A stretch of DNA of 53,742 bases, taken from contig NZ_BOMM01000079.1 in assembly GCF_016862195.1 (NCBI RefSeq), forward strand, positions 1 through 53,742. The letters run 5' to 3'. Within the stretch, counting starts at the first letter, position 1. Each line of letters starts with the position of its first letter. The notes below the pieces were generated by a model, which saw only the letters and a list, made by a program, of their open reading frames with translations, was not told where the DNA came from and did no database searches. The DNA comes from Paractinoplanes ferrugineus (GTDB lineage Bacteria > Actinomycetota > Actinomycetes > Mycobacteriales > Micromonosporaceae). The position numbers and the translations under genes were made by a program. Shown piece by piece: positions 9,280 to 18,094 of this stretch.

Positions 9280-10824
9280 GTGAGAACAGGAAAGGCACAT
9301 CCCGGGAGACGCCCGAAACTTGCGGCGGCAGGGGCAGCGATGGTTCTCGTCGCCGGCGCGGCGGTCGTGCAATCCGCCGGCACCGCGGAAGCCGCCGCCA
9401 CCACCCTGCGAGCCGCAGCCGCCCAGGCCGGCCTGTTCTTCGGCTCGGCCGCCGGGCCGGGCAAGCTGAACACCTTCTTCTCGAACGAGTTCGGCCAGCT
9501 CACCCCCGAGAACGACATGAAGCCGGACGCGATCGCCAACGCCAACGGCACGCTGCGTAACACCGGCAACGCCGACACCCTGGTCAACTTCGCCCAGTCC
9601 AACAACATGGTGGTACGCGGTCACACAATGGTCTGGTATTCCCAGGCCGGGCAGTTGCAGGGGGCGAGCCAGTCGACGCTGAACACGTACATCGGCAACG
9701 CCCTCACCCGCTGGGGCAGCCGCATCGCCTACTGGGACGTGGTCAACGAGTCGCTCGCCGACAACAACGCCGGCACCCGCCGCGGGTCCTGGCCGCACAC
9801 CTTGGACCGCGACGCCAACGGCGACGGCGACTACTTCGACTCGGGCGACACCGACTACATCCGGGACTCGTTCACCCGCGCCAAGCAGGTCGTCCAGCAG
9901 AACGGGCTGAGCACGAAACTCTGCATCAACGATTACGACGTCGAGGGCCTGACGGTCAAGGGCGGCGGTCGCAACCGCAAGGCCGACGCGCTGTACGACA
10001 TCGTTCGGACGTACACCCAGGGCTCGACCAAGCTGATCGACTGCGTCGGGTTCCAGAGCCACTTCAACGACAACCCCAACAGCATCATCACCGACGACCT
10101 GCAGGCGAACATCCAGCGCTTCGCCGACCTCGGTGTCGAGGTGCACCTCAGCGAGCTCGACATCGACGACGACCTCAGCAACAACGACATCGGCCAGGGA
10201 CAGGCCGCCAACTACCGCAAGGTCGTCCGGGCCTGCCTGAACGTCGCGCGGTGCACCGGCATCACGGTCTGGGGCATCTCCGACAGCGAGTCGTGGCGCT
10301 CCTCCGAGCGAGGTCTGCTCTTCACCGGCTCCAACGGCAACTACCAGAAGAAGGCCGCCTACTCGGCCGTGCTGGACGAGCTCAACAAGGGTCGCGGGAC
10401 CACCCCGACGAACTCACCGACGGTCTCGCCCTCCGTGTCACCGTCCGTCTCCCCGACGGTCTCGCCATCCGCCTCGCCCACCGTGTCGCCGTCGGTGCCG
10501 CCGACCGACCCGCCCAGTTCCTCCCCCGCACCGGCCGGTTGCTCGGCCTCGGTGTCGCTCAACTCCTGGAACGGCGGGTTCGTCGCCTCGGTGCGCGTCA
10601 CCGCCGGCTCCGCACCGATAAACGGCTGGTCGGTCGGCCTGACCCTGCCCAGCGGTGCCTCCGTGACGAGCGCCTGGAGCGCGACGAACACCGGCACCAG
10701 CGGCGCCGTCCGGTTCGCCAACGTCAGCTACAACGGGCAGGTCGCCGCCGGCCAGTCGGTGGAGTTCGGCTTCCAGGGCACCGGCAGCGCCACCGGCCTC
10801 ACCCCCACCTGCACCCCCGCCTGA
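9280..10824 (+). CDS. Secreted endo-1,4-beta-xylanase, GH10 + CBM2
   Basis: 514 aa. GTG at 9280 is preferred over the in-frame ATG at 9265 because GAGGAG (9267-9272) sits 7 bases before it; that element overlaps the ATG. A basic N-terminus and Ala/Val core form a signal peptide to about residue 37. GH10 spans about 40-370: ENDMKPDA, RGHTMVWYSQ, acid/base Glu in YWDVVNESLAD, nucleophile Glu in HLSELDIDD. A Ser/Pro/Val-rich linker of about 40 residues (375-415) leads to a CBM2 (about 418-514) that begins Cys-Ser-Ala and ends Cys-Thr-Pro-Ala. The family cuts internal xylan bonds; CBM2 binds cellulose or xylan. It differs from the first GH10 enzyme by having CBM2 instead of CBM13, so the two would bind different parts of the wall. 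Confidence 0.93.
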   Translation: MRTGKAHPGRRPKLAAAGAAMVLVAGAAVVQSAGTAEAAATTLRAAAAQAGLFFGSAAGPGKLNTFFSNEFGQLTPENDMKPDAIANANGTLRNTGNADTLVNFAQSNNMVVRGHTMVWYSQAGQLQGASQSTLNTYIGNALTRWGSRIAYWDVVNESLADNNAGTRRGSWPHTLDRDANGDGDYFDSGDTDYIRDSFTRAKQVVQQNGLSTKLCINDYDVEGLTVKGGGRNRKADALYDIVRTYTQGSTKLIDCVGFQSHFNDNPNSIITDDLQANIQRFADLGVEVHLSELDIDDDLSNNDIGQGQAANYRKVVRACLNVARCTGITVWGISDSESWRSSERGLLFTGSNGNYQKKAAYSAVLDELNKGRGTTPTNSPTVSPSVSPSVSPTVSPSASPTVSPSVPPTDPPSSSPAPAGCSASVSLNSWNGGFVASVRVTAGSAPINGWSVGLTLPSGASVTSAWSATNTGTSGAVRFANVSYNGQVAAGQSVEFGFQGTGSATGLTPTCTPA

Positions 10825-10841
10825 CCCGGCCGCACCGGCTT

Positions 10842-10867
10842 CCCCGCGCCCATGGACCGGCGCGGGG
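10842..10867 (+). terminator. Hairpin terminator after GH10+CBM2
   Basis: CCCCGCGCC (10842-10850) and GGCGCGGGG (10859-10867) form a perfect 9-bp stem with an 8-base loop, 18 bases after the xylanase stop. Confidence 0.7.
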
Positions 10868-10932
10868 TTGCCGTGCGGTTGAGATCCGGTGACGCCGCTC
10901 ATGTTCAGTGCGCCCGCACCGAAATCGAGAGT

Positions 10933-12411
10933 GTGGACACCACCGTGGGTCGCCGGCTTTTCGTCGCCTATCTGGCCTGTGCCGTTACGTTGACCGTCGC
11001 CGGGTTCATCGGGTCGGTCGGGTCAGGGCTCGGCCCCGCGCTGCGGTGGACGGCCTCGCTGATCACCGTCCTGGCCCTGGTGGCCGGGCTGGGGCTGCAC
11101 CGGCCGGCCCGCAAACTCCCCTGGTTGCTGCTGCTGGCCTCGGTCGTGGCGGGCACGTCCGGGGCGGTGGTCTTCGCGTGGTACCTGAAAGCCGGTGAGC
11201 CGCCGTACCCCTCGGGTGCGGATGCCCTGTGGCTGGCTTCGCTGGGTATTCAGCTCACCGGGGTGACGCTGCTGGTCAATGGCTTCTCGTGGCGGCGCGA
11301 CCCGGCCGGAATACTCGACACCATGATCGTCACCGTGGGCCTCGGCCTCGGCGTGTGGCTGCTCTTCCTCCGCGACCTGCTGGACCCGGCCATGTCACCG
11401 GCCGCTCGACTCGTCACCATCGCCTATCCGCTGGGGGACCTGCTGCTGCTGGCCACCGCGATCCGGCTCAGCATCTCCGCGGCCCGGCGCAGCCCGGCGT
11501 TCGTCATGCTCACCGCCTCGCTGGTGGTGCAGAGCTCGGCCGATTTCGTCGGGGCCTGGCAGATCTCGCAGGGGGTCAACAACCTCTCGCTGGCGCCGGC
11601 GTTCGCCCTGAGCGCGATGCTGCTGGGCGGTGCCGCCCTGCACCCGTCCATGGCGCGCTTCGCGGTGGTGAGCCAGCGACCGGGCGGGCAGGCGACTCCG
11701 CTGCGGGTGGCGCTCATCGGCTCGATGTGCCTGCTGAGCCCGGTGTTGCTGATCATCGAGGGGATCACCGGCGACGGCCGGGTCGACTGGCTGGCCGCCT
11801 CGCTGTGCTGTGTCGTGGTGTTCCTGCTGGTCATCGCGCGGATGGTGGGGCTGGTCCGAACCGTGCACCACCAAGCCGCGGAGCTCGAGGCGCTTGCCTA
11901 CCTCGACAGCCTCACCGGCATCCCCAACCGCCGCGCGTGGGACGCCGAGCTGCGACGCCGCCTCGCCGTCGCCCGCCGGCACGGCGAGGTGCTGGTCGTC
12001 GGCATCATCGACATCGACCACTTCAAGTGCTACAACGACATGTTCGGCCACCCGGCCGGCGATCAGCTGCTGCGCGACGCCAGCACCGCCTGGCAGGCCC
12101 AGCTACGACCGGAAGACCTCATCGCCCGGTACGGCGGCGAGGAGTTCGGCCTGATCATGCACTGCCGCCTGCGGGACGCCGCGATCGTGATGGACCGCCT
12201 GCGCGACGCCACCCCCGAGGGGCAGACCTTCTCCGCCGGGCTGGCCCTGTGGACCGGTCAGGAATCGCCCGACCAACTGACCGCACGCGCCGACGCGGCC
12301 CTCTACGCCGCCAAGCGCGACGGCCGTGACCGCTTCACCGTGACCGGCGACCCGGGCCGTACGGACCTGGTCACCGACTTCCTCGCGGTCCACGCGGTGT
12401 CGAGCGACTAG
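10933..12411 (+). CDS. Membrane-bound GGDEF diguanylate cyclase
   Basis: About 492 aa from GTG at 10933; another GTG at 10945 is equally possible and neither has a strong ribosome site. The N-terminal 310 residues contain about eight to ten hydrophobic segments, a membrane sensor without a recognisable named domain. The C-terminal GGDEF domain has LTGIPNRRAWD, DIDHFKCYNDMFGHPAGD, and an active-site GGEEF near residue 400. RPED five residues before GGEEF is a product-inhibition I-site (RxxD). With an intact active site the protein should make cyclic di-GMP, which controls development in filamentous actinobacteria. No EAL domain is present. It follows the xylanase terminator, so it is probably an independent unit. 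It ends in a 4-base overlap with the convergent Uma2 gene. Confidence 0.88.
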   Translation: MDTTVGRRLFVAYLACAVTLTVAGFIGSVGSGLGPALRWTASLITVLALVAGLGLHRPARKLPWLLLLASVVAGTSGAVVFAWYLKAGEPPYPSGADALWLASLGIQLTGVTLLVNGFSWRRDPAGILDTMIVTVGLGLGVWLLFLRDLLDPAMSPAARLVTIAYPLGDLLLLATAIRLSISAARRSPAFVMLTASLVVQSSADFVGAWQISQGVNNLSLAPAFALSAMLLGGAALHPSMARFAVVSQRPGGQATPLRVALIGSMCLLSPVLLIIEGITGDGRVDWLAASLCCVVVFLLVIARMVGLVRTVHHQAAELEALAYLDSLTGIPNRRAWDAELRRRLAVARRHGEVLVVGIIDIDHFKCYNDMFGHPAGDQLLRDASTAWQAQLRPEDLIARYGGEEFGLIMHCRLRDAAIVMDRLRDATPEGQTFSAGLALWTGQESPDQLTARADAALYAAKRDGRDRFTVTGDPGRTDLVTDFLAVHAVSSD

Positions 12412-12983
12412 GCGCGCTCGAGCCGGCCGAGGTCGATCTCGACGGCGAAGGGCGCGGCCAGTCTCACGACGCCCGCGAAGACTTCGCCGTCGTGATAGCG
12501 GCCGGTCGCCGGGTCGAGAACGTAGGTGTGGACCAGGGGCGCTCCGGTGGCGGCTTGCTCGACACGCCAATAGAACTGGATGCCGGCCCTGGCGTACTGA
12601 TCGGCCTTGACGATCCGATCGGTCGTCTCCGACCCCGGGGAAACCACCTCGACCACCAGCAGCACGTGCTCGGGTCGCGTCGGAGTGACGTCGATGGTCT
12701 CCGCGCGGTAGACCGTCACGTCCGGACGACGGTTGTTGAGCGGCACATCCTGAAGCCGCACGTCGAAGTCGGTGTCCGCGTTCCAGTCCGGTCCCGCCGC
12801 CACGTCCAGGGCGTTCGCCAGAAGCCGGGCCAAACGGTTGTGCCGCTTGGGCGCGCTCGGACTCGCCAGGACCATCCCATCCACGATCTCGATGCCCGCA
12901 CACTGCTCTTCGGTCCAGGACTCATACTGCTCGGCGGTGACCTGCTGATGCATCCAGGCCGGCGCGACCATCTCGGCAGTCAT
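12408..12983 (-). CDS. Uma2 family protein (PD-(D/E)XK nuclease-like fold)
   Basis: 191 aa from ATG at 12983, preceded by a strong AGGAGG site. Family features are EIVDGMVLASPSAPKRHN near the N-terminus, RRPDVTVY, and LLVVEVVSPGSETTDR followed by a Lys-containing segment, which together form the PD-(D/E)XK-like core of the Uma2 (formerly DUF820) family. Such genes are abundant in cyanobacteria and filamentous actinobacteria; their role is unsettled. It is divergent from the ECF sigma gene, with only 41 bases between the longest possible starts. Confidence 0.85.
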   Translation of the reverse strand: MTAEMVAPAWMHQQVTAEQYESWTEEQCAGIEIVDGMVLASPSAPKRHNRLARLLANALDVAAGPDWNADTDFDVRLQDVPLNNRRPDVTVYRAETIDVTPTRPEHVLLVVEVVSPGSETTDRIVKADQYARAGIQFYWRVEQAATGAPLVHTYVLDPATGRYHDGEVFAGVVRLAAPFAVEIDLGRLERA

Positions 12984-13024
12984 AGACACCTCCTGGACAC
13001 GATCGGCTGCCGACTCAAGATACC

Positions 13025-13618
13025 GTGACTCCGACCGAGGTGATGAACCCGCGGGCGCCACCGTCCGTACCACCGGCCGTGAAAACGACCCCCGATCCCC
13101 TGGCCGAGCTGGCATACCTCGCCGGCCGCGGCGATCGGGACGCGCTCACCGACCTCATCCGGCTGACCCAGCGTGATCTGCTGCGCTTCCTGCTGCCGCT
13201 GACCACGCCGGCCGACGTCGAGGACCTCGCGCAGGAGACCTACCTGCGCGCGGTCGGGGCGCTGCCCCGGTTCGCCGGCCGGTCCACCGTACGGACGTGG
13301 CTGTTCTCCATCGCCCGCCGGGTCGCCGCCGACCACGTACGCCGCGCCACCCGCCGCCCGCGCACGGCACCGCTGCCGGTCGAGGAGATGAACGGCAACG
13401 CCACCCGGTTCGAGGAGCACCACGCCCTGACCGACCTGGTCCGTGGCCTGGCCGACGACCGCCGTGAGGCGTTCCTGCTGACCCAGGTCGCCGGCCTGTC
13501 CTACGCCGAGGCCGCCGAGGTCTGCGACTGCCCGATCGGCACGATCCGGTCCCGGGTGGCCCGCGCCCGCGAGGACCTGGTCGCCGCGCTGGCCGACCGC
13601 TCCGCCAAGTCGGCCTGA
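13025..13618 (+). CDS. ECF-type RNA polymerase sigma factor
   Basis: Up to 197 aa. Start is uncertain: GTG at 13025 has no ribosome site, ATG at 13043 has GAGG only two bases before it. Sigma-70 region 2 covers about residues 28-100 (DVEDLAQETYLRAV, FAGRSTVRTWLFSIARRVAADHVRR). Region 4 covers about 135-190 (FLLTQVAGLSYAEAAEVCDCPIGTIRSRVARARE), with a complete helix-turn-helix. The short linker and lack of regions 1 and 3 define an ECF factor; it recalls mycobacterial SigC but that is a resemblance only. No anti-sigma gene follows; the next gene is a convergent MarR gene 14 bases away. Confidence 0.9.
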   Translation: MTPTEVMNPRAPPSVPPAVKTTPDPLAELAYLAGRGDRDALTDLIRLTQRDLLRFLLPLTTPADVEDLAQETYLRAVGALPRFAGRSTVRTWLFSIARRVAADHVRRATRRPRTAPLPVEEMNGNATRFEEHHALTDLVRGLADDRREAFLLTQVAGLSYAEAAEVCDCPIGTIRSRVARAREDLVAALADRSAKSA

Positions 13619-13632
13619 CCGGTCCGCCGGTG

Positions 13633-14085
13633 CTATTCCGTGGCTGCGGCGTGGGCGAGGATGCGGCCCAGGAGCTGGGTGAGTTGGTCGCGTTCGGCCG
13701 GGGTGAGGGCTGCGGTCAGTTGCATGTTGGCTTGATCGCCGAGTTGTCTCGTCCGGTCCAGCAGCGCCGCGCCGGCCGGCGTGCTGGAGATGGCGTTCTT
13801 GCGCCGGTCGGCCTGGTCGGTGGTGCTGACGACCCAGCCGTGCCGGCGTAGGTCCCGCACGATCGCCACCATGTCCTTGGGGTCGACGCGCAGGAGCCGG
13901 GCCAGGTCGGCCTGAGAGACGGGGCCAAGTTCGGCGATGCTGGCCAGGACCGCGTGATGCATCATCCGTACGCCCTCACCGGCGAGGGCCTGCGCGACGA
14001 GCCGGTGACCGTAGGCGGCGGCGCGGCCCAGCAGCCAGCTCGGCAGCACCCGGATCCCGGCCGGCGCGTACGTCTCATCGGCCAT
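13633..14085 (-). CDS. MarR family transcriptional regulator
   Basis: 150 aa. The winged-helix core runs from about residue 40 to 105 (MMHHAVLASIAELGPVSQADLARLLRVDPKDMVAIVRDL), and the wing contains DQADRRKNAISSTPAG, the typical MarR DxRxxR-like segment. The terminal helices would dimerise. ATG at 14085 has GGAG at good spacing. It is divergent from an oxidoreductase gene with two TTGGG-N4-CCCAA inverted repeats between them, so it most likely represses that gene and itself and is released by a small ligand, perhaps a quinone or electrophile. Confidence 0.92.
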   Translation of the reverse strand: MADETYAPAGIRVLPSWLLGRAAAYGHRLVAQALAGEGVRMMHHAVLASIAELGPVSQADLARLLRVDPKDMVAIVRDLRRHGWVVSTTDQADRRKNAISSTPAGAALLDRTRQLGDQANMQLTAALTPAERDQLTQLLGRILAHAAATE

Positions 14086-14104
14086 CTCTTCTCCTGCCGA
14101 AATA

Positions 14105-14124
14105 CCGTTGGGTTATCCCAACGG
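14105..14124. promoter_or_regulatory. MarR operator 1: CCGTTGGG-TTAT-CCCAACGG
   Basis: A perfect inverted repeat with 8-bp arms lies 20 bases upstream of the MarR start. Its TTGGGT can also act as a -35 for the oxidoreductase gene, followed after 17 bases by TACCAT (14131-14136). Confidence 0.75.
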
Positions 14125-14135
14125 ATCTCCTACCA

Positions 14136-14149
14136 TTGGGTGGTCCCAA
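14136..14149. promoter_or_regulatory. MarR operator 2: TTGGG-TGGT-CCCAA
   Basis: A second inverted repeat has the same TTGGG/CCCAA core, 28 bases from the first. It overlaps the putative -10 and start site of the oxidoreductase, so the bound regulator would block transcription. Confidence 0.7.
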
Positions 14150-14164
14150 GGATAGGAGATGCCG

Positions 14165-15100
14165 ATGCGAGTCATGCGTCTGCACGAATACGGCAGCTCC
14201 GCCGTGCTGCACCTCGACGAGGCACCGGAACCGGTCCCGGCTCCGGGCGAGTTGCTGCTGCGCACCGAGGCGATCGGCGTGACCCTGCCCGCGGTGCGTC
14301 AGCTGCGCGGGGAGGGTGAACAGGCGCCGCTGCCTCGAGGCCTGGGCGGCGAGGTCGCCGGGACGGTGCTCGCCGTCGGCGCGCAGGTCACCGGCTATCA
14401 GGTCGGTGACCGGGTCACGGCCGTCGCGTTCGCCGACGCCTACGCCGATCTCGTCACGGTGCCCACCGCCACCGCCAGCCACATCCCCGGCCACGCCGAC
14501 AGCGTGCAGGCCGTCGCCCTGGTCCGCTCCGGACAGGTGGCACTCGCGACCCTGACCACCGCCAACCCACGGCCGGACGAGTCCGTCCTCGTCACCGGCG
14601 CCGCCAGCGGGGTCGGACACCTGGCGCTGCAGCTGGCGAAGATCCGGGGAGTCGGCCGGGTCGTGGCCGCCGTCGGCTCCGCGGCCAAGAAGAACTTCGT
14701 CCGAGACCTGGGCGCCGACGAAGCAGTCGGCTATGCCGACGCCGACTGGGGCACCCCCGTCGACATCGTGCTCGACGGCGTCGGTGGACCAGTGCTGCCC
14801 GCCGCGCTGGCCGCCCTCAACCCGGGCGGTCGGCTGATCTACTTCAACTCCGGCGGCGGAACCGTACCCGCCCACGCTCTCCTCGCCGGTTCCACCACCA
14901 TCACCGGCATGACCATAAGACGGTTCGCAACCACCCAACCCGAGCTCTACCAGCGCCACGACCAGCTGCTCTGGCAATTGCACGCCACCGGCCGGCTGCG
15001 CCCGAGCATTCACGCCGAACTCCCGCTGACCGACGCCGCGGCCGCGTTGCGAATCATCGAAACCCGCACCAACAAGGGAAAAGTCGTCGTCCGTCCATGA
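14165..15100 (+). CDS. Zinc-independent MDR oxidoreductase, quinone reductase-like
   Basis: 311 aa from ATG at 14165, chosen because AGGAG (14154-14158) is 6 bases before it; the in-frame ATG at 14159 touches that site. The N-terminal GroES-like domain is followed by a Rossmann domain with VLVTGAASGVGHLALQLAK, the NADPH-binding AxxGVG motif of quinone oxidoreductases. The structural-zinc Cys cluster of alcohol dehydrogenases is absent. The C-terminus ends KGKVVVRP, as in this family. Family members reduce quinones or alpha,beta-unsaturated carbonyls with NADPH. Divergence from a MarR gene with operators in between suggests a stress-induced detoxification pair. Confidence 0.88.
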   Translation: MRVMRLHEYGSSAVLHLDEAPEPVPAPGELLLRTEAIGVTLPAVRQLRGEGEQAPLPRGLGGEVAGTVLAVGAQVTGYQVGDRVTAVAFADAYADLVTVPTATASHIPGHADSVQAVALVRSGQVALATLTTANPRPDESVLVTGAASGVGHLALQLAKIRGVGRVVAAVGSAAKKNFVRDLGADEAVGYADADWGTPVDIVLDGVGGPVLPAALAALNPGGRLIYFNSGGGTVPAHALLAGSTTITGMTIRRFATTQPELYQRHDQLLWQLHATGRLRPSIHAELPLTDAAAALRIIETRTNKGKVVVRP

Positions 15101-15275
15101 CCCAGGCCGCTCCACGACTCCCGCGAACCGCCACGAGCCATTCAGTCCTGCGCGCCTCACTCGGGAAACCGCGGAAAGGGGATATATTGCGTTATACCGC
15201 TCATGCCGTACATAAGTCTGGCATCAGGGTCTGGGTGCGGCCTGCGGCCGCGCCGCATCGATGCCGGAGGATTCC

Positions 15276-17402
15276 ATGCGACGCCGCGTCTTTCTGCAGT
15301 CCGCCGCCACCGCGGCCGTGCTCGGCTCGTTCGAGTTCGCCGGCTTCGCGCTCGCGGCCGGGCGCGACCCGGAGGATAAGCTGATCGGGGTGTGGACTGG
15401 AGAGCATGGCGGTTACCCGGCTTTCGACCAGGTGAGCCCGACCTCGATCAAAGCGGCGCTCGAGAAGGGTATGCAGCTCAGCAGGGCCGAGATCGCCGAG
15501 ATCGCCGGCTCGGCCGAGGCGCCGACCTTCGCCAACACCATCGCCGCGCTGGAGGACAGCGGCCGCGCTCTCGACCGGGCGCAACGCTTCTTCGACATCT
15601 TCACCTCGACGATGAACGACCAGGCGATGCAGGACCTGGAGACCGAGATGTCGCCGGTCCTGTCGGCGGTCAAGGACGACGTCATTCAGAATGCCCAGCT
15701 TTTCGCCCGGATCAAGGCGGTCCACGACAGCCGGGCCACCGCCGGCCTGTCGCCGGAGCAGAAGCGTCTCGTCGAGAACTACTACCGGAACTTCACTCGG
15801 CAGGGCGCGGCGCTCGACGACGCCGATCAGGCCACGCTGAAGGACCTCAATCAGAAGCTGGCCTCGCTCTACACCAAGTTCGGTCAGAACGAGCTCGCCG
15901 ACGAGGAGAACTACCGGCTCACCCTCGAGACCGAGGCGGATCTCGAGGGCCTGCCCCCATCGCTGCGCGAGGCGGCCGCCGCGACGGCCGAGGCACACGG
16001 GGCCAAGGGCAAGTGGGTCTTCACCAACACGCGTTCCTCGATGGAACCGTTCCTCGCCTATTCCGCCAGGCGTGACTTGCGGGAAAAGGGCTGGCGCATG
16101 TGGATCATGCGCGGGGACAACGGCACAGCCACCGACAACAAGGCCGTGATCAGCGAGATTCTCCAGCTGCGCACCCGGCGGGCCCGGCTGCTCGGTTTCC
16201 CGACGCACGCCGACTGGGCCGTCGAGAACAACATGGCGAAGACCCCGCAGGCCGCCATGGACCTGCTGATGAAGCTCTGGAGCCCGGCCCTGCGGCGCGC
16301 CCAGGAGGAGATCGCCGACATGCAGGCGATCGCCGACAAAGAGGGCGCCGGCCTCACGATCGAGGCCTGGGACCACCGGTTCTACGCGGAGAAGGTGCGC
16401 AAGGCGACGTACGACCTCGACCAGAACGAGGTGAAGACCTACCTCCGGCTCGACAACGTGCGCGACGGCATGTTCTGGGCCGCCGAACAGCTTTACGGCC
16501 TGCGGTTCACCGAGCTCGACGGGCTGCCGGTCTACCACGAGGACGTGTCGGTCCACGAGGTCACGCGCGACGGCAAGCGCGTCGGCCTGTGGTATTTCGA
16601 CCCCTACGCCCGGCCCGGCAAGAGTTCCGGTGCGTGGATGAACGAATACCGCACCCAGGAACGGTTCAAGGACGACGTCACCCCGATCGTCTCCAACAAC
16701 GCGAACTTCGTGAAGTCGGGTTCCGGGCCCGTCCTGATCTCGTGGGACGACGCCGTGACCATGTTCCACGAGTTCGGCCACGCCCTGCACGGCCTCAACT
16801 CGAACGTCACCTATCCGGGCGTCGCCGGAACCTCGGTCAAGCGCGACTTCGTCGAGTTCCCCAGCCAGATCAACGAGCACTGGTTCCCGACACCGGAGGT
16901 GCTCGATCGATTCGCCCGGCACGTCGACACCGGCAAGCCGATGCCCGCCGAACTGTTCGCCAAGATCCAAAAATCCCGGAAGTTCAACCAGGGCTTCAGT
17001 ACGGTCGAATTCCTCGCGTCGGCGATCTACGACATGCGGATCCACCTGGCCGCGACGCCGGACGGCACGATCGATCCCGGCGCCTTCGAGAAGAGCTGCA
17101 TGGCCGAGATCGGTCTGCCGAAAGAGATCGTCATGCGGCACCGCCCGACCCAGTTCGGGCACATCTTCTCGGGCGACGGATATTCGGCCGGCTACTACGT
17201 CTATCTCTGGGCCGACGCGCTGACCGCCGACGCGTGGGAGCTGTTCGAGCAGAACGGTGTCTGGGACCCGGCCACCGCCAAGGCGTTCCTCGACGACATC
17301 CTGTCGGTCGGCGATGCCGTCGCCCCGGACGAGGCCTTCCGCCGGTTCCGTGGCCGCGACGTCGACACCGAGGCGCTGATGCGGTTGCGCGGCTTCGCCT
17401 GA
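15276..17402 (+). CDS. Exported M3 family zinc metallopeptidase (Dcp-like)
   Basis: 708 aa. ATG at 15276 is preferred because GGAGG lies 5 bases upstream; the in-frame ATG at 15261 has no site. The N-terminus RRRVFLQSAATAAVLGS is a twin-arginine signal, so the protein is probably exported folded. The M3 region is complete: helical N-terminal half (APTFANTIAALEDSGRALDRA, like dipeptidyl carboxypeptidases), zinc motif HEFGHALH near residue 497 with the downstream third-ligand Glu region (FVEFPSQINEHW), and the substrate-loop block HIFSGDGYSAGYYVYLWAD. The family cleaves short oligopeptides; a Tat-exported form would act on peptides outside the cell. The stop is 10 bases from the stop of the convergent TetR gene. 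Confidence 0.9.
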   Translation: MRRRVFLQSAATAAVLGSFEFAGFALAAGRDPEDKLIGVWTGEHGGYPAFDQVSPTSIKAALEKGMQLSRAEIAEIAGSAEAPTFANTIAALEDSGRALDRAQRFFDIFTSTMNDQAMQDLETEMSPVLSAVKDDVIQNAQLFARIKAVHDSRATAGLSPEQKRLVENYYRNFTRQGAALDDADQATLKDLNQKLASLYTKFGQNELADEENYRLTLETEADLEGLPPSLREAAAATAEAHGAKGKWVFTNTRSSMEPFLAYSARRDLREKGWRMWIMRGDNGTATDNKAVISEILQLRTRRARLLGFPTHADWAVENNMAKTPQAAMDLLMKLWSPALRRAQEEIADMQAIADKEGAGLTIEAWDHRFYAEKVRKATYDLDQNEVKTYLRLDNVRDGMFWAAEQLYGLRFTELDGLPVYHEDVSVHEVTRDGKRVGLWYFDPYARPGKSSGAWMNEYRTQERFKDDVTPIVSNNANFVKSGSGPVLISWDDAVTMFHEFGHALHGLNSNVTYPGVAGTSVKRDFVEFPSQINEHWFPTPEVLDRFARHVDTGKPMPAELFAKIQKSRKFNQGFSTVEFLASAIYDMRIHLAATPDGTIDPGAFEKSCMAEIGLPKEIVMRHRPTQFGHIFSGDGYSAGYYVYLWADALTADAWELFEQNGVWDPATAKAFLDDILSVGDAVAPDEAFRRFRGRDVDTEALMRLRGFA

Positions 17403-17412
17403 CCGTTCCCGG

Positions 17413-18015
17413 TCACCGCACCTGTAGAGCGGCGAGCACAACGTCGTCCACCAGCGAGACGAAGAAGTCACGCCGGACAGGCCCGCGGCCCGCGGCCAGG
17501 TGGTGCGTGCTCATCGCCGGGATGACCTCGGCCAGGACGGGAACGCTCGCGACCAGACGCGCGGCGATCTCGCCCCGGTCGACGGCGCGGAGCAGCAGGC
17601 GCCGATAGACCTCGACGTACGGCTCGGTGACCTCCGAGCGGACGACCTCGGCCAGCCGTTCCGAGCCGCGCGTGGCCGAGGACAGGCCGGCGAAGATCGC
17701 AAGCCGCCGGTCGGGGCCGCCGAGCCAGGGCGAGTCGAGGACCGCGAGCAGATCCGCTCGCACGGAGCCGAGATCCGGCAACCGCTCGGCCTCCGGCGGG
17801 CGGCCGGCGGCCCGCACAGCGGCGAGGACAAGGTCTTCCTTCGTCGGCCATCGACGGTAGAGCGTGGTCTTGGCTTTGCCGGTGCGGGCGGCCACCTCGT
17901 CCAGGGTGACCCGTTCGTAGTCCCGCTCGGCCAGCAGATCGAGCGTGACCGCCAGGATCCGGTCATCGCTCGAATGGTCGTACGGACGACCGGTCCGACG
18001 GGGTGAGATCTCCAC
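17413..18015 (-). CDS. TetR family transcriptional regulator
   Basis: About 200 aa from GTG at 18015, just before the DNA-binding domain; a longer open frame would overlap the palindrome and SDR sequence and is rejected. The helix-turn-helix is in residues about 15-60 (RILAVTLDLLAERDYERVTLDEVAARTGKAKTTLYRRWPTKEDL, conserved TLYRRW). The C-terminal ligand domain resembles the TetR_C group with PYVEVYRRLLLRAVDRGEI. A 41-bp compound palindrome lies 33-73 bases upstream, between this gene and the truncated SDR, and is its likely operator. The absence of a good ribosome site suggests a leaderless or weakly translated message. Confidence 0.88.
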   Translation of the reverse strand: MEISPRRTGRPYDHSSDDRILAVTLDLLAERDYERVTLDEVAARTGKAKTTLYRRWPTKEDLVLAAVRAAGRPPEAERLPDLGSVRADLLAVLDSPWLGGPDRRLAIFAGLSSATRGSERLAEVVRSEVTEPYVEVYRRLLLRAVDRGEIAARLVASVPVLAEVIPAMSTHHLAAGRGPVRRDFFVSLVDDVVLAALQVR

Positions 18016-18047
18016 CCACCGGAGGTTAGGACATGCGCCGTGACTTT

Positions 18048-18088
18048 CGCTACTCCGCAGTATCGCATTACGATACCGCCGAGTAGCG
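18048..18088. promoter_or_regulatory. Nested palindrome, probable TetR operator
   Basis: Outer arms CGCTACTC (18048-18055) and GAGTAGCG (18081-18088) enclose inner arms GTATCG (18060-18065) and CGATAC (18071-18076) around CATTA. Both pairs are perfect. The position between the TetR start and the SDR remnant fits autoregulation and control of the divergent gene. Confidence 0.7.
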
Positions 18089-18094
18089 TAACGG

